From NCBI GenBank assembly GCA_950295325.1, contig OX485809.1, positions 25,296,001 to 25,360,000 of the forward strand: a stretch of 64,000 nt of DNA. The letters run 5' to 3'. The translations under genes were made by a program, and so were the position numbers. The DNA is from Polytrichum commune. Taxonomy: Eukaryota > Streptophyta > Polytrichopsida > Polytrichales > Polytrichaceae. Under the pieces are notes generated by a model that was not told the DNA's origin, did no database searches, and was given only the letters and a program-made list of their open reading frames with translations. Below, in pieces: positions 12,142 through 25,428 of the stretch. Each line of letters starts with the position of its first letter. Position 1 is the stretch's first letter.

Positions 12142-15100
12142 TAGAATTTGTTGTATAACAAGTGGTCATGGCCTAAGTAGACCACAAAATTGGAATATGG
12201 ATGCAACCAATCATAATCAAGAGAATAAAAAATGTTGCATTGACTCCCCTTGGATTTAACGTGAGAAGTTAAATTTCTCCCTATTGAGGTGAAGCCCACA
12301 ATCCCAACCACTTCCTTTAGAATATTAAGGAAGTTATATGTTCAACTAATGATTGTGGTAGGAGGGAGTTAAACAAATTCGTTATCACCTCTTACTTGAG
12401 GTTGTCCATGAGAGAGGGGGGAAGGAGGGGGAGAAATGTTGTTATAGACTCATACATCATGCATACTTGAAGCTGCATGGTCCACTCTCTAGGTGATAAC
12501 ATTCATGGGGGGGGGGGGGCAGGGGGGGGGAGGGCATAACAAAAACCTGTTTTGTATATATTTGCTTTTGTTTTATCCCAATTTAAATTCAATATACTAA
12601 TTCAAGATGTTTAACCCCGACTTAGGAAAAAAAATTGGTTCAAAATATCACTCTCTGGCCTCTACAATAATTTAACATGTTCACCATATCTTTTGATTCA
12701 CCCTCACCTGCGGTAGGTGTTGTGAACAATCACCATGATGACCTCACCTAAAAGACTCCATCCACCGATTTTGGGTCTTCCATGTTACTGTAGACCTTGA
12801 CCTTAAGAGCAAGGCTCTTGCCACATTTGGAATTTTGGCAAAAAGAACTTTGTTATGTTGGAAGGCATTAGAGTAAACTGCACAGTACAGTAGATGAAGC
12901 CATGGGTTTAGTCCCAAACCATGAGTTTATGAGCATTAACACAACGTCACCCAAGCTTTCTTAATGCTTATATTATCATACACAAAGGGTGGTGTTGGGC
13001 TATTAAAAATTGGCTTTCTAGCTTGTCCTACTAGGATGGGTGGACCAAGTCAACCTTGCATAGGCTGGTCTGGGATTCATGACAATGGGTCCCATGCGCA
13101 TACCCTATTTTAGTGTCCGAAATTTTCTCAAGTTTGAGAGGTGAAAAGAGGAGGTCCCAAAGTTTCACCAAACTTCCAAAAGAGGCTCCAATACACTACA
13201 AGCTAACTAGCTCTTGATAGAAAGTTTTCTGAAAGAAGGATCAAATCCATGGTTTGTCCCTCTTTGAGTGACTCTATGGTCCGCGGATAACTCTAATGGG
13301 TCTCCAAACTTTGTGTAATGTTGACACAGAAGTTTGGTGCTTGGAACTTTGAGACAAAGCCATATGATCCATGTGATTCATTAAGAGATAATGTACACAG
13401 TGAGAAATCTTGTCTGCATGTAACAACATTGAACACTGAACAGTGTCACTAGGTAAGTACGTAACCATGTTCAATCAGAAGCATTTCATCATGAGGGACC
13501 CTCTGATGCGGAGTTTTCAGATTTAATGTAGCAGAAACTTTGATTCCAATGTGGTAGTGGAGCTTAAATTCCACGTGGAAATGGAATTGGAGATTCGGGG
13601 TGACACGAGCTAGCGTTATGGTGCTCGATGGGAACGTGCTCTTGTACCCACACCACGTGCTACAAAATTTTGCTTTAAGGCATTAGGCGATGACTGCACA
13701 CACCAAGCAGCTTCCTGCCCACAATCTCCGAGACTTGCCTCATTAGAGTGCGGGTTAATTACTTAGCCGGGTGCAGAGGATAAAAGACTCAAATGATCAA
13801 GGCTTTGAACGCACATACATTGGAAGAAGTGCTCATTCAGATTTAGTTTTGTTTAATGGGTACCTTGACGTGGGGTTGAAATAAAAGGGGAAAGGACCGA
13901 TTTGGACGCGGAATGAGGTTAGGCTGGGTCAGGAGGAATCAGCAGCAACAGCACGCACCCGCCACAGCAACCCAACCGCTGCATTCCTTGGAGATTTGTG
14001 TTTGCTTGCTTGAGCAATATTATTGACACGGGATGGGCTAGGTATGAAAGCAGCCCGATTTTCAAGAAAATAGCTGGGAGTGGGTTGGTTTTGAGTTGAA
14101 AACGAATAAATTAGGACCTTTCCAATCATTTTCTTGATGGCGTGGTGGCCCAATCTTGCAACAGTGGATTGTTAACATTCATTCCCCTCGACATATATAA
14201 CCTAACCTTGAAACTTGGCCTCTCCTCTTTCCAATCAAGATATCTGGGCTTTTGAGGCCCAGCCACAATGGGGCCACAATTATCTCGCACACTTGCACTT
14301 AGGCCTCCTGTACACTAGAGAGGTTGCTAGGTAGAAGATGGAGAGCGTGAAGAAAGGAGCCTTCTTATTGGTGGGGAGTTTTTTCATCAAGAAAGTTGTT
14401 CACTATACATTTGAGTTTTCAACTTAACAACTTTGATATTACTAGTTTACCAAAGATCAGTTGACGCTTTTACGGATACCATGTGGAACAATGACAACAA
14501 CTCCAGGTCTTTGTGGACAAGTTCACAAACAAAATTTTAAGTTATCTGATGTAGATCTTTAAAAATGTCTAGAGTTTGAATATGTGGGATAGGTTTACAA
14601 CTATTTCTTAGAACAACGAAGCTTGGAGAACTGGAACATAGGAAACATTCAATATCCTCTATAGTATGTGATATCTCCCACTCTCAATCATCAAAGATTA
14701 AACCAACAATACTTCCTTTTTTCAAGTAAATACTTAATCAATTCATCAATAAAGTTCTAGAAAAGTACACTCCATATTACTATGTCCAATCTCTACATGG
14801 ATGCTTACATATGGATTTGATCTACCCTCAAAGAATTCAACTACCTCAAAGAATCACTCAACTTTTGCATTGGAAACATTACCATAAGTGAAATAAACTA
14901 TCATTGAACCACTTCAAAATAATTTAGCTGAGGGAATCAATTTGAACCAACCTATCGTCATCCTTGTGATTTGACATTAACTTCATACTTTATCATCCAA
15001 AAAACTACTCATAACTTCGCAAAGAATACTAGATTCAACAAAATGGGAGCATTTCCTTGATCCTAACCATCCACCTTATATAGGTTCAACTATTCAAGGG

Positions 15101-17119
15101 CAGTTACAATAACTTGAACCTAACTTGGAATGGCTATAGTCCTTTGATTCTACATTCAATAGAACCAATGTCATAATTGCTAATGTTGTCAAGGTTTGAG
15201 AAATTGCTAACTAACCCAACCATAGCTTGAAAATCCAAATTACAAGCTTCCATGTCCAATGGGCTTTTAGTAGGAGAAATCATGTCCTGAGCAACCACTT
15301 TGGCTACCAAATTTTGGTTTGGTATTCGCTTTTTGGTTGCCTACCACTAGCAACTGCCTACATTGTTGGCTAGCAAACTTATTTTCTTGGTAGCTGCCCA
15401 CATTTGCTAATGTGGTCCAAGTAAACTTAGTGGGCATCCCCCAAATGCATACTCAAGGGAGGATAATGATGAATGTTGATGTGGCACTCCCAATTTTAGT
15501 ATTCAACTACATTGTGGAAGCTATTCTTCATGAAATAGAAGTATTATTGGGTTTTGTGCATTTGAATTGATGTGGTTGCTTTGGGTTCTATTTCAAAAGC
15601 TCACAAAGCAACATGGGGACCCTTAAACACGCTTTTGTAGCCTTCTAGCATTAATATGCGCGGTGGTCCACTGCTAGGCAAGGTTGCCAAATATCAAACA
15701 TTCTTAAATTGGCTTGTCATGAATTCCCCTTTGTTGAGTACGATTCCTCTTGGATACTCCACCCTAAGTAGGGCACTTCAACCAAAAGGGTTCTCTATTG
15801 ACACCTTGAGGATTGGTAAAGCTCTCAATATTTTGAACTTTGGATGAAAACTTGTCAAACCTCAAGAAAATGAACATTATCGAGGTCGTCTTCTAGTTCA
15901 TAGACTTCCACACCCTTAGACGGTGTAACCCACTACAAATATGTGAACACAAATCCCATAGTCAAAGAAGATTAGGTTAGCTCTACAACTTTGAATTCTT
16001 AAGCCCTTTGTACATAGATTGTTTACGTGATAGAATCTTCCATATACACTTTGAACTCCTTTCAAATGTTTCATGATCATATGCATATCTATCTTGCAAT
16101 ATGATTTGTAAAAATTTCAAGAGATCCGAATTTTAACCTTTGGAAACTCTCTTGAAAACTTTATGAAATTATATGCTCAAGCTTTGTATGACTGTATTTC
16201 CCAAAAATCCTAATGTCAAGATTAAGTGTCTTTTAAAGTTATACATATTTGCATTTCTCAAAACCTTCAACTTTCACATAATGTTTATCTTGAGTGTTTA
16301 ACTTGTAGGTAGTACGCCAATCACCCAATTACTTTACATTCTATTCTTGGATTCTTTCATGTAAGATTTTCCTAATTAATGGTAATGCTTTCATAAGTGA
16401 TGAAAGCTCTTCTTATTTATTTGTATCTGGTTATCCTTTATTAGAATGCGATCATTCATGGATTAGCTTGAGTGGAATGAGATGCAAGATTTGCCTATTT
16501 ACTAGCCACCTACTTGTTGGCCTCCTACATGATCGATGTCCATTCACATGATGAATCTCACCCGTGCCGATTTGATCCCCTTAAGTCACTCATTTAAAGA
16601 TGCATATTCAAGATCGAGTGTCTTAGGATTGTGGTCATCATTCCGATCTTAGTCTTTTCAATTTCATATGTAAGGGTACCACATATTTTGGTAACAAATT
16701 ACGGCATCCAAACCTCATGACTTCAAATCTCAAGATGTACCCGTCATCAAGACTTCAATTCGGACACCTGCGTTTTGGATCACATCTTGTGATTACTTAG
16801 TTGTAACGGAAAGTTTTTTTCGACCTTTGATTAATCCGGTTGATTAATTCTTCAAGAAATTTCGTCTTTGAAATTGATATGAATGATCAATACTCTTCAA
16901 GTACTTTGCCGGTTAACGTCCTCTTACATGTATACATCAAAGGTAATACAAATGAATTTCCGTTTTTAATTGATTTCCAAGTTCTTACCTGGTCTTCAAA
17001 TCCTAACTTCTATCTGGTTTCAATGTGTTCTTAAGTGCCTCAAAGGTTGTTTAGCATTCATCTTCCAGTTCTTAATCAGTGAAACAATTTCCAAGGTCTT
17101 TTGCAAATTCATCAAGTCT
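12142..17119. other. Intergenic DNA, no gene recognised
   Basis: Open frames are short and unrecognised. Simple features are a G-rich tract at 12507-12530 (13 G, CA, 9 G) and a copy of the ttacactagagaggttg motif near 14311. A block near 15810-15860 (gaggattggtaaagctctcaa...ggatgaaaacttgtcaa) resembles sequence at ~10735 and ~11100, pointing to another diverged repeat family. Confidence 0.5.
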
Positions 17120-17650
17120 CAAGGTGATTCAATTTCCAACTTTCCTTCTGGTTATCACAGGCGTCGAAGTAATTCACTTTCCAAGTTTATTTCGGTTTAT
17201 CACAAGTCTCCAAAGTAAGTTAGTTTCCAAGTTTATCCAAATATCTAAATCCTCAAGTTCTTGAATGTCCCGGTCCTCAAGTTTTTAAGTTCTCAAAGTT
17301 CCCACATTGTTAAATATCTAAATTCTCAGTTTCTTCATATTTCTTCGGAAGTCTCAAATATACAAGTGCTTCGACTTTCTTCAAGGTCTCAAATGTTCAA
17401 GTCCTCCAACTTCTTTAAAGGTCTCAAGTATCTAATTTCCTCAAATTTCTATAAAGGTCTTAATAATTCAAGTTCTTCAAGTTTATTCAAAAGGTCTCAA
17501 GTATCCAAATCCTTCAATTTATTCAAAGGTCTCAAGTACTCAAATTCTTCAAATTTCCTCAAATGACGCATGTATTGAAGCTCTTCAAGTTTCTTTAAAA
17601 GGTCTCAAATATCCATATTTTTCAAACGTCTGAAGTAAATGTTTCAAGTT
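17120..17650. repeat. Degenerate minisatellite, ~45-50-bp units
   Basis: Units have the form ttcaagtttctttaaaggtc followed by tcaagtatccaaat-cc. About ten diverged copies are recognisable. The 101-codon open frame across it (17261-17566) is a by-product of the repeat (recurrent FKGLKYSNSSNF-type peptides) and is not called as a gene. Confidence 0.8.
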
Positions 17651-17989
17651 TCCGTTATGATGTAACAAGATAACAATTATGAGTTTTGAGTACAGTCTTC
17701 AAGAGCTTTGGATTAAGGAGACACTCACGTGTGATATTGCAAGGCCACATGAAATGTAATAGGGCTCTAAGTTGTTCTCTTTATATAGCCTTTGAAATTT
17801 AAATTTACCATGATTGTCTTTAATTTCCAGATTTAGTATAGATACATATACTAAATTTAGTTCCATTGATTTACCATTTAAATATAAGAGCCTAAGCATT
17901 TTCTAATATCTATTTTCCATCGACATGTGACGCTTAGGTAGTTTCCTCTAACTATTTCCTAAGTCTAAGACTTCCTTGAAGTCTTGGTC

Positions 17990-18100
17990 TCCATTCTTTT
18001 AAATATTGGGGTCTTCGTAGCTCCTCAAGACCCAGGGTCTTTGTAGCTTCTCCCAATTGGGGTCTCCACAACTCCTCAAGACCCAGGTCTTCGCCACACC
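17990..18100. repeat. Short tandem repeat around ggtctt...cctcaagacccag
   Basis: The block ggtcttcgtagctcctcaag-acccag occurs about two and a half times with substitutions (ctccacaactcctcaagacc, ctttgtagcttctccc). Confidence 0.65.
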
Positions 18101-18818
18101 TTAAGATTGCCATGTGGCAACTCCTCCTTTTGCATCCCCATGTTACGTTTTCTTGTTGTTTTGAGGGATCCTCGTCTTTTTTCTTGCTCGGTGGCCTTCT
18201 CCATTGCATTACAACCTCCTCCTTTGCATTTGCATTGCTCTTATGATGGTCTTCTTCATGTTCACCTTCTCATGGCAATCCCGTCCTCTAGTGCTATTAT
18301 ATTCATTTCCCCTCCCAATTAGGCATGTCCTCATGCCTTTGAGGTCATTTGAAGGATTGTTTGACTACTAATGATGCCAAACCTCCTTCTATTGAAGGGT
18401 CGTTGCTTTTCGCCAAGGAATTTGGTGACCTAATCACAAAGTTAGGGTGTGGTGATGGAATTTGCTAGACACTCTAATTGAAACTGTAGAAGTCGGCCAA
18501 ACATATTTGCAGCTTCATAGTAAATGGTTGTATCTTCCCCTATCAATATGTGGAATGCTTCATCTAATATCTATGGTTGTTTGGCCACCAAATCTTTGAT
18601 GTCGTAGTATATGTTGATAGGGTAAGATCTCAAGAGTGAAAGTTTCTCTTGGTAATGGTTTCGGCCCTTATATGTGAGGTGATGATAAGCAAGGAATTTC
18701 AAAGTTCTTAGTAGAAATATGCCAATGTAGAATGGAGGAGAAGCAACGATTTGCTCTGTCACCCCTATTGGTAATTTTAGATCACCTTTAGCCCACTTGA
18801 AACATAACGAGTCATGGG

Positions 18819-19098
18819 CGGATCTGTCTAAATACACCCATCGAGCGTGGCTCCGAGGCCAGGTTCGGGAGGGGGTGGCAGGGGTGCGGTAAAACCTGCC
18901 CCCTATTTTTTTAATTGGGTGGGGCCTTACTTGATCTCACAGGGGGCTTCCTAGAGTAATTTGGGGCCGTAGGACCAAAATTTAGCAAAAAAAAACCAAA
19001 AAAAGTCCCCAAGGGACCAAAACAGGGAGGGCCAGAAAAATGAACCCCACCGAACCTGGCCTCCGAGCCACGCTCGATGGGGGTATTTAGACCCACCC
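18819..19098. mobile_element. hAT-like MITE with ~50-bp terminal inverted repeats
   Basis: The 280-bp element has near-identical inverted ends. Both arms contain the block CTAAATAC(A/C)CCCATCGAGC and continue through gtggctc-gaggccaggttcgg; the left arm is 18819-18868 and the right ~19050-19098. It is flanked by a perfect 8-bp direct duplication, gtcatggg, at 18811-18818 and 19099-19106, the target-site length of hAT transposons. There is no coding capacity. The high arm identity (a few differences over ~48 bp) suggests recent activity. Confidence 0.85.
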
Positions 19099-19106
19099 GT
19101 CATGGG

Positions 19107-19999
19107 CAGTCGGATATCTTTGCTCCCATGCGGATGTGAAGGTGCCTGCCATGGAATGTATCATGTGGCTTCCAAGAGCAAAACTGTCAATATTGCTAGA
19201 ATCGAGGTTTAAGCTCCAAATTTAAGGCCTGGTGATATTGATTGATGGAAGGTAATGGTGCCATGTGTTTGGCAGTATGCCGATGTATTGTGGGTTTAGG
19301 TCGAAACCCATTTCTGGAATTGCATGCTACTTCTGCTAGGGTTCCTTTACGTGGTGCACTTATGAGGTGGCGCTTCTTATCCTCTAAGGACCACTTCACA
19401 CACGAGGCTGAGAGCCCGAGACCATTACACTTCAAGCACTCTCGTTGGTGGAAAAGGCGGAGCCGATCCAAGTTTGCTTCACACTACGCTGAAGGGACCA
19501 TCGGAGTATGTGAATGCAAGATGGATGCAAAGTCTACATAGATTCTTACATGGCATCGAATATATCATGTTTCATGGTCACTTGGACTATTTTCAAAAAC
19601 CACTTGGAGGTAGGCCTAACACAAAACCACCGGGAGACCATGGCACTTTGAACACTCACATCCGTTGGTTTATTTATTTTATCATGTGTGAGGGACCTGC
19701 ATGAACATAAATTCATTGAAGTAGTGTTTGGTTGAGGACCCGGTCACATATGACTTCACACTACACTTGAGGATCCGTGACCACATTACATGATTTTGGA
19801 GGTGTCTTGGGACAGCCTTTCGACACTTTCTTTTGGGCTCTCCCAATTTCATGGTCACAATTTCATGTTCTAACTTTGTGTAAGCTACTTGTGACGGGTT
19901 CAGTAAGTCCTCCCCTTTGTAGACTTCCACCACTTTGGTGGCTGGAATACCCATTTCTTTGAGGTTCACCATGTGTGAACACCTCGAATTCAAACCCCA

Positions 20000-20036
<37 letters not shown>

Positions 20037-22999
20037 TGCACTAGATCTGTTTTGAAGAGTTTGTATCAGTTTCAAATTTTCCTTCTGGAATAAAAATTAC
20101 TCTATTTGCATTCTGTTGTTTTTAATTTTGGTGGTATGCATGCATCTCAGGTGGTTTGATTCCTGGGTTAAAATGGATGTATGGATGCCAAGTAAAGCTT
20201 CAAGGATGCGTAGTTGAGGTTTGAATAACATCTCAGTTTTTGTGTGTACATTTGTTCCCCTTAAATTTCATCTTCCATTGTTTTTATTCGACACTGACTT
20301 TCTTCAAAACATTCAGCATCAATGTCCGGGGAGTTGATTCATTGAAAACTGATCAGTAATCTTCCTGAAAACTTGAACTTCAATTGGTTACTCCTCAAGC
20401 TCTTCCACTTCATCCAATCATGTATTGAACTTACTCATCCAATCTACTCATTTTTATGAGTCTTCAATCTTTTCATCTAAAAACGAATTTCACATAATAT
20501 GGCCTTCGTCCACAATGTGGTTCCCGAACAAGATACGTATCTGCAATTGAGTTAATCGTCTAAGGGCTATATTCTTTCGCAAGTGATGCCCCATTCAAAG
20601 TACAATTTTGACATGCGAGCAATGACCCCTTTTTTGGAAATGCTAGTGTTCCTTTATTGGTGTTCTCCTTTCAAAACATGAACATCATTTCATTGTCATT
20701 CTCTTAATTCACTTCAATAGTGAATTGAGTTTGCACAATATTGGTTTACAAATTTAATTGTCCAAGAGAGTCATTACCTAGGACATGTGACGTGATAAGT
20801 TAGTCTAGGGTTGTAGCAACCCCTGGGGTAAAAATCTATCTTGCAAGGGGTTGATTGGTTTGCCAAAGTACTTTTAATTGGTTTGTTGCTCCCCAAGTTG
20901 TGAAATCTAGTTTCAGTATCATATCCCCCATAAGTGGAGGTTATTCATATGTATTCTTGATTTGATCGGTGGTAAGTGGTAGTGAGCATGATTTGTCTTG
21001 GAACCTTTCAATGTGCGATTCTTGAATATTTTTATTATATTTGGTGCAATCGATAGGTTGTGTGGAGTAGCACTCCAACATAATTGGATAAACTTATAAT
21101 TCTACAAATTATTTTTTCATTGGGTGCGTGCAATATTGAGTAAGGGTCTATATATATTTCCTTTTCTAAAAGGTCATTTTCCGATGAATGATGTGTGGGA
21201 TTTTTCTAAAGGGTTTTCCCCATTAGGGGGATGTTCCATTCTCTCAATATTCTTGATACCTTCTTTCAAGGACTACAAGCCGAGATTCATCAAAGCTCAG
21301 GCGGTTCTCAATTGAAAACATGAAAATTGTTGCAAATTCTACTTCGCTCTACACGTGGTCCTTTAGGGGTTACCATGGACCCTAATGACAACGTCTCGCT
21401 TTTATATTCCAAACTGGCAACACCCCGGGAGGGGAAGGAGGAGAACATAACATTATTCAGTTGCTATTAGCCGTTCCATTTAAACAATACCCAGCAGCAA
21501 GGCTCCACCCGAGCTCATCAAGATGACCCTCATATAGCAACCGTGCCGTCCAGAGAATAACCATGGTAAAGTTCCCGAATAGTATCTCACTTATTCCCAG
21601 CCCCACTCACCCTCCCTCCCTCCATACTCAACTGAATAACGCCACGAGAATATAGATAGCTAGGGTGAGGTCGTAAAAACAAACATTTATAGCATTTTGA
21701 CCCGAATGCGGCGACTTGATCATCGGGAATATAGGTAGCTGAGGACAAAATTCCTTACCCGCTCTGCTGTGTCGACGGCAGTATTTGGATTGTCATTCCT
21801 TCCCTTCATTTATTGTGAAGTTCTAGAACAGGTGCGCACTGAGGGCCATCTATTAAGGTCCTTCCTGAATCAACATCATCTGTACGAGCGCCTCTTTACT
21901 CCTCCCCTGTTGCCGCAGGCTAATTATTTTGTCTTGGGCGCAAGAGGGCGCCCTCAAAAGTAGCCAATAAAAAACTCCCATTGGCTGCCCGAAAATGTGG
22001 AAATTGCTTCACGCCCCGCCCGCGAATAAAATATCTTCGACTTTGAAGTGGTTTGCCAACTTGGTTCAAACTACATGGCTGGCAGAATCAACCCCAGATT
22101 TGGTAGTACATCCACATACTCCAACCACCTCATAAGTTACCCACAATGCTCCGCGAGAAATGGTATCATATGTTCGAGTTAACCGTAAAGTATGGGGGAT
22201 GAAGTGGGGTCAAAAGCCCTCATGGAATGGAAATTGGTTTTGAAGCTAAGAAAGGCAAACGGTAGGTGTGTGTGTGTGGGACTAGAAGTGCACCAAGATG
22301 GGTGGTTAAAGAGGTTGATTCTTCACAGGGCTGGAGTGCAGTGGCCTTCGTGAGATAGAGGCTAACGTCCATTTGATGGTTCGATTGGAAGAAAGACTTC
22401 AGGCTGCCGAGTACCACATTCTGAAATAGAGAGTGTGCTTATCTCTCTAATAAGGTCGTAGAGGGAGGACTCCGTCCTAAAGAAATGCCTCGTTTTCAAC
22501 TACATTGTAGGAGTAAAAGTGGCATCGTTTTCTTACCTCTATGGATTGGGGAAAGTCGACCACATGCCACTTTCAATGGCGAGAGCTTATGATTTGCGGT
22601 CCCATTGATTGAGTCACCTATCGGCACAAACATCTATCTGCTCCTCTCACTAGTAGTAGAGCAATCAAATGAGAATATTCTTATTCTATGACATTATTTG
22701 GATGTAATACAAGATTTATCCTAAGGGCAGCATTTATGATAAATTGGACCAAAAAGTGCTCTAGCATACTAGAACAATAATTATTTGGTTAAATGCCTAA
22801 AGTAGTAGCAAAATCTTATCTAAATTAGTTTTTTTTTAAAAATTATTCGTGATGCCCTCTATTGTTGTGTTAAGCTCTCAAATAAAGAATATCAAGATGG
22901 GATCTTTGAAACTTATAATGAAAAGTAATGCTCAAAAGCTAATGGTTCACTTTGGTTTTGGACATAGATTCATGACCCTAAATATGTTGAACTTGGATT
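19107..22999. other. Intergenic DNA, no gene recognised
   Basis: Contains the longest G run in the window (20006-20034) and a block near 20335-20425 (actgatcagtaatcttcctgaaaacttgaacttcaa) related to the 32.8-33.6 kb repeat family. A segment near 19725-19800 resembles sequence in the MITE-like element of the glyoxalase gene's last intron (~45185-45240). 21360-22640 is somewhat GC-richer. Open frames are short and unrecognised. Confidence 0.5.
20006..20034. repeat. Poly(G) run of 29 bases
   Basis: Uninterrupted guanines; the exact length is uncertain because such runs are error-prone in sequencing and assembly. Confidence 0.85.
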
Positions 23000-23170
23000 A
23001 ATTTTCTTTTCTTATTACTTCAATTTAGTACAAACTTGAGGGCATCATCCCCAAAAAGTGAGGGAATCTTCATATTCAATTGATTTAATCGTATTCTAAA
23101 AAAAACTAGACAATACTTGTTCTTTATTGCCTACTTGTAAGCCACTTGCACCGTCTTCTAAAATATGTAT
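23000..23170 (-). repeat. Dispersed repeat, reverse copy of ~41550-41715
   Basis: On the minus strand the blocks gaagacggtgcaagt, gaacaagtatt and gatg-ccctcaagttt are shared, in order, with the plus strand at ~41588-41710. This is a diverged, AT-rich non-coding repeat of unknown class. Confidence 0.6.
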
Positions 23171-25199
23171 GCTTCACAAAAAAAGAATTGTTGGGCTTCG
23201 TAGATTAAATTAATATGTTTTTGAGATGATTATGAGCTTTTTCACAAAATTCAAAGTTAGTATAGAGTTTTGAATCACTTTCACTTAAAGCTTGATAAGA
23301 TTGAAGAGATGTCCACTTTATTGTACTTGCACCCTAACCTACACTAATAATAGTATATTGGGCAATTTTTCCATTTAATGTTATTGGAAAGAAGTGGAAA
23401 ACTCATGCAATTACACAAGATATTATATTTTTGAGACTTGAGGTTGACATTTTTAAAGTTTTACAAAATTAAGATGCTCTATTCACCGCTTGTGTAGTAC
23501 TCTCTAAATAGAATCAAACCCAAAAGAGGACCTCAAAATTTTCTCAAAATTTGTTGCCTTGGAATAAAGCAAAACGATTTCCCTCCATAGAATTTTTTTG
23601 GGTTACTAACACAAGTTGCAAATATGGGAGTTTCCTTCAAAAAACTTGGGTTGGTTCCTCCTTATGGTAGTTCCACTATTACATGTAACTCCATTGTTAC
23701 AGTTAATTCTAGTGCTTGCAAGATACAAACTCTAGTAACATCCCATTTGGACTCCAACAGTTTAATCCTCAACTTCTACACCAAAAATACCTCCAATCTT
23801 CCCCAAAACCAATCATTGTTTTGGTGATTTTTGTATGTATAACAAAGGAATTAATGAACACACCTCGCCATATGGATTGGACAACCATAGAGTTTTGAAC
23901 ATATAGTAAGCAATTTAGGACCACATGTTGGCATGTGGAAGATTATAATATAATATTACGGGGTGGTAGCATTGTGCAATACTAAACATATTCTGGTATA
24001 AGACTTTGTTCCATGGAATGGATGACAAGACTATGTCCAATTTAAATTCATGCATTATAATTTACATGAAAGGTATAAAAAGTAACTCATCATTGAGCTT
24101 TGAATTTTATGACTCCCCCATAGTGTGATATTCTAAAAGGTTGAAAATGTGAAGATGTTTTGGATGTCAATCTTATTTCTGGGGGTTTAGGTGTCAGGAT
24201 TTACCCAAAAGTTTCTTGATAGATACCTTCGTGCAGGTAAGATAAAGGTTAAATTCAAAATTATTTGGACCAGAAAGATGTCACATGTCACATGTCACAA
24301 TGTGCTTGGTTGGAACCTCTTAAAAGATGACAAGAATGTTGAATTTAGGTAGATACATGTCCAATGAACCATAAACCTACAATACTTATATGTGACGGAG
24401 CTTTTGGACTAGGTGTTATCCTTTACAAAAACAAACTAGTCACCATGTTACAATGCAAGATTGTGAGTTACACAATAGTCGTATAAACAAGACCAAAGAA
24501 ACTCCAAAATCAACTGATCATATTGTAAGTAAAAAATTGAAGGCTCTAAAGAATACAGAACCTTAAAAAAATTATGTGAGAATAAATATCTATAATAATC
24601 CATAAATCATTGTGTTTTTATAAATATTATTATTTTAAGGGTATTACTTGTAGTCCCCCAAAACAGGATGTGGACGCACATGGTTGCCAAAAATACATAA
24701 ACGATATGGTCGAGAGAAAAATGTTGGACTCAAGGACTAGGATCTAGGTCCAAGCTATAGTAAAAGAAGTGACGCTAATGTGGCACCACTTCCCCATCAA
24801 GAGCCTACCAAATCTCGACAATCTCAATTCAAGAAATCACTCCTTAGACTAGTTTGAGAAACCAATCTTGAGTCCAAAAGTAAAGTCCATTTGAGTTATT
24901 TGTAAAGTCTTGGGATCAAAGTCATGTTGAGTTAGCTAATGCATGAGTTCAAGAGTGAATCCATAAAGTAACCCAATTTTTCTAAGACTTAAATTAACGT
25001 GCTTGATGAGTAGTGTTGCTAGGCTGTTAAGAACTGACTTGCTAATTTATCATATTGATGTAGGTGGACCAAGATAACCTTGCACATGCCGATCTGTGAG
25101 GTGGCAAGTCCCATGGGCAACCCTTATTTTAAATTCAAATTATTTTCTCAAAGTTTTTGGAATGACAAGAACAGGTCCAAGAATTTTCACCCAACATTC
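23171..25199. other. AT-rich intergenic DNA, no gene seen
   Basis: No open frame with recognisable homology. A short tcacatg triplication lies at ~24280-24300. Nothing else is supported. Confidence 0.5.
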
Positions 25200-25365
25200 A
25201 AAATAGGCTTTAACACAAGAAAAACTACACTAAATGTGATATTTAGTGTCACTATGGTATCTTTTCGGATGACACTTCTTATGAATAAGTGAACAAATAT
25301 TGTCATGGACGATTGAAACTTGGATGAAAAATCACTTGGTAATTGACAGCAATTGCAACATTGTA
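25200..25365 (+). repeat. Dispersed repeat, copy matching ~63455-63680 in reverse
   Basis: Shared blocks, compared with the minus strand at ~63.5-63.7 kb, are actacacta-atgt, ttaagtgtca-tatggta, gccacttcttatgaa and the well-conserved ggatgaaaaatcactt-gtaa with tgtcatgga-gattgaaa before it and gcaa-attgtaaa after it. No terminal inverted repeats are evident. Confidence 0.65.
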
Positions 25366-25402
25366 AATCTATAATCCCAATTTTTTTTACAAAGAATGGC
25401 AT

Positions 25403-25428
25403 AAAGAAGAAGAAGAAGAAGAAGAAGA
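25403..25428. repeat. (AAG)n microsatellite
   Basis: Eight to nine uninterrupted AAG units. Confidence 0.95.

Noticed and set aside
17261-17566. 101-codon Ser/Phe/Lys-rich repetitive protein
   Set aside because: It is the translation of a minisatellite; unit length and indels do not preserve a frame overall.
19682-20075. Proline- or glycine-run proteins over the poly(G) tract
   Set aside because: Created by the 29-base G run; no other coding evidence.
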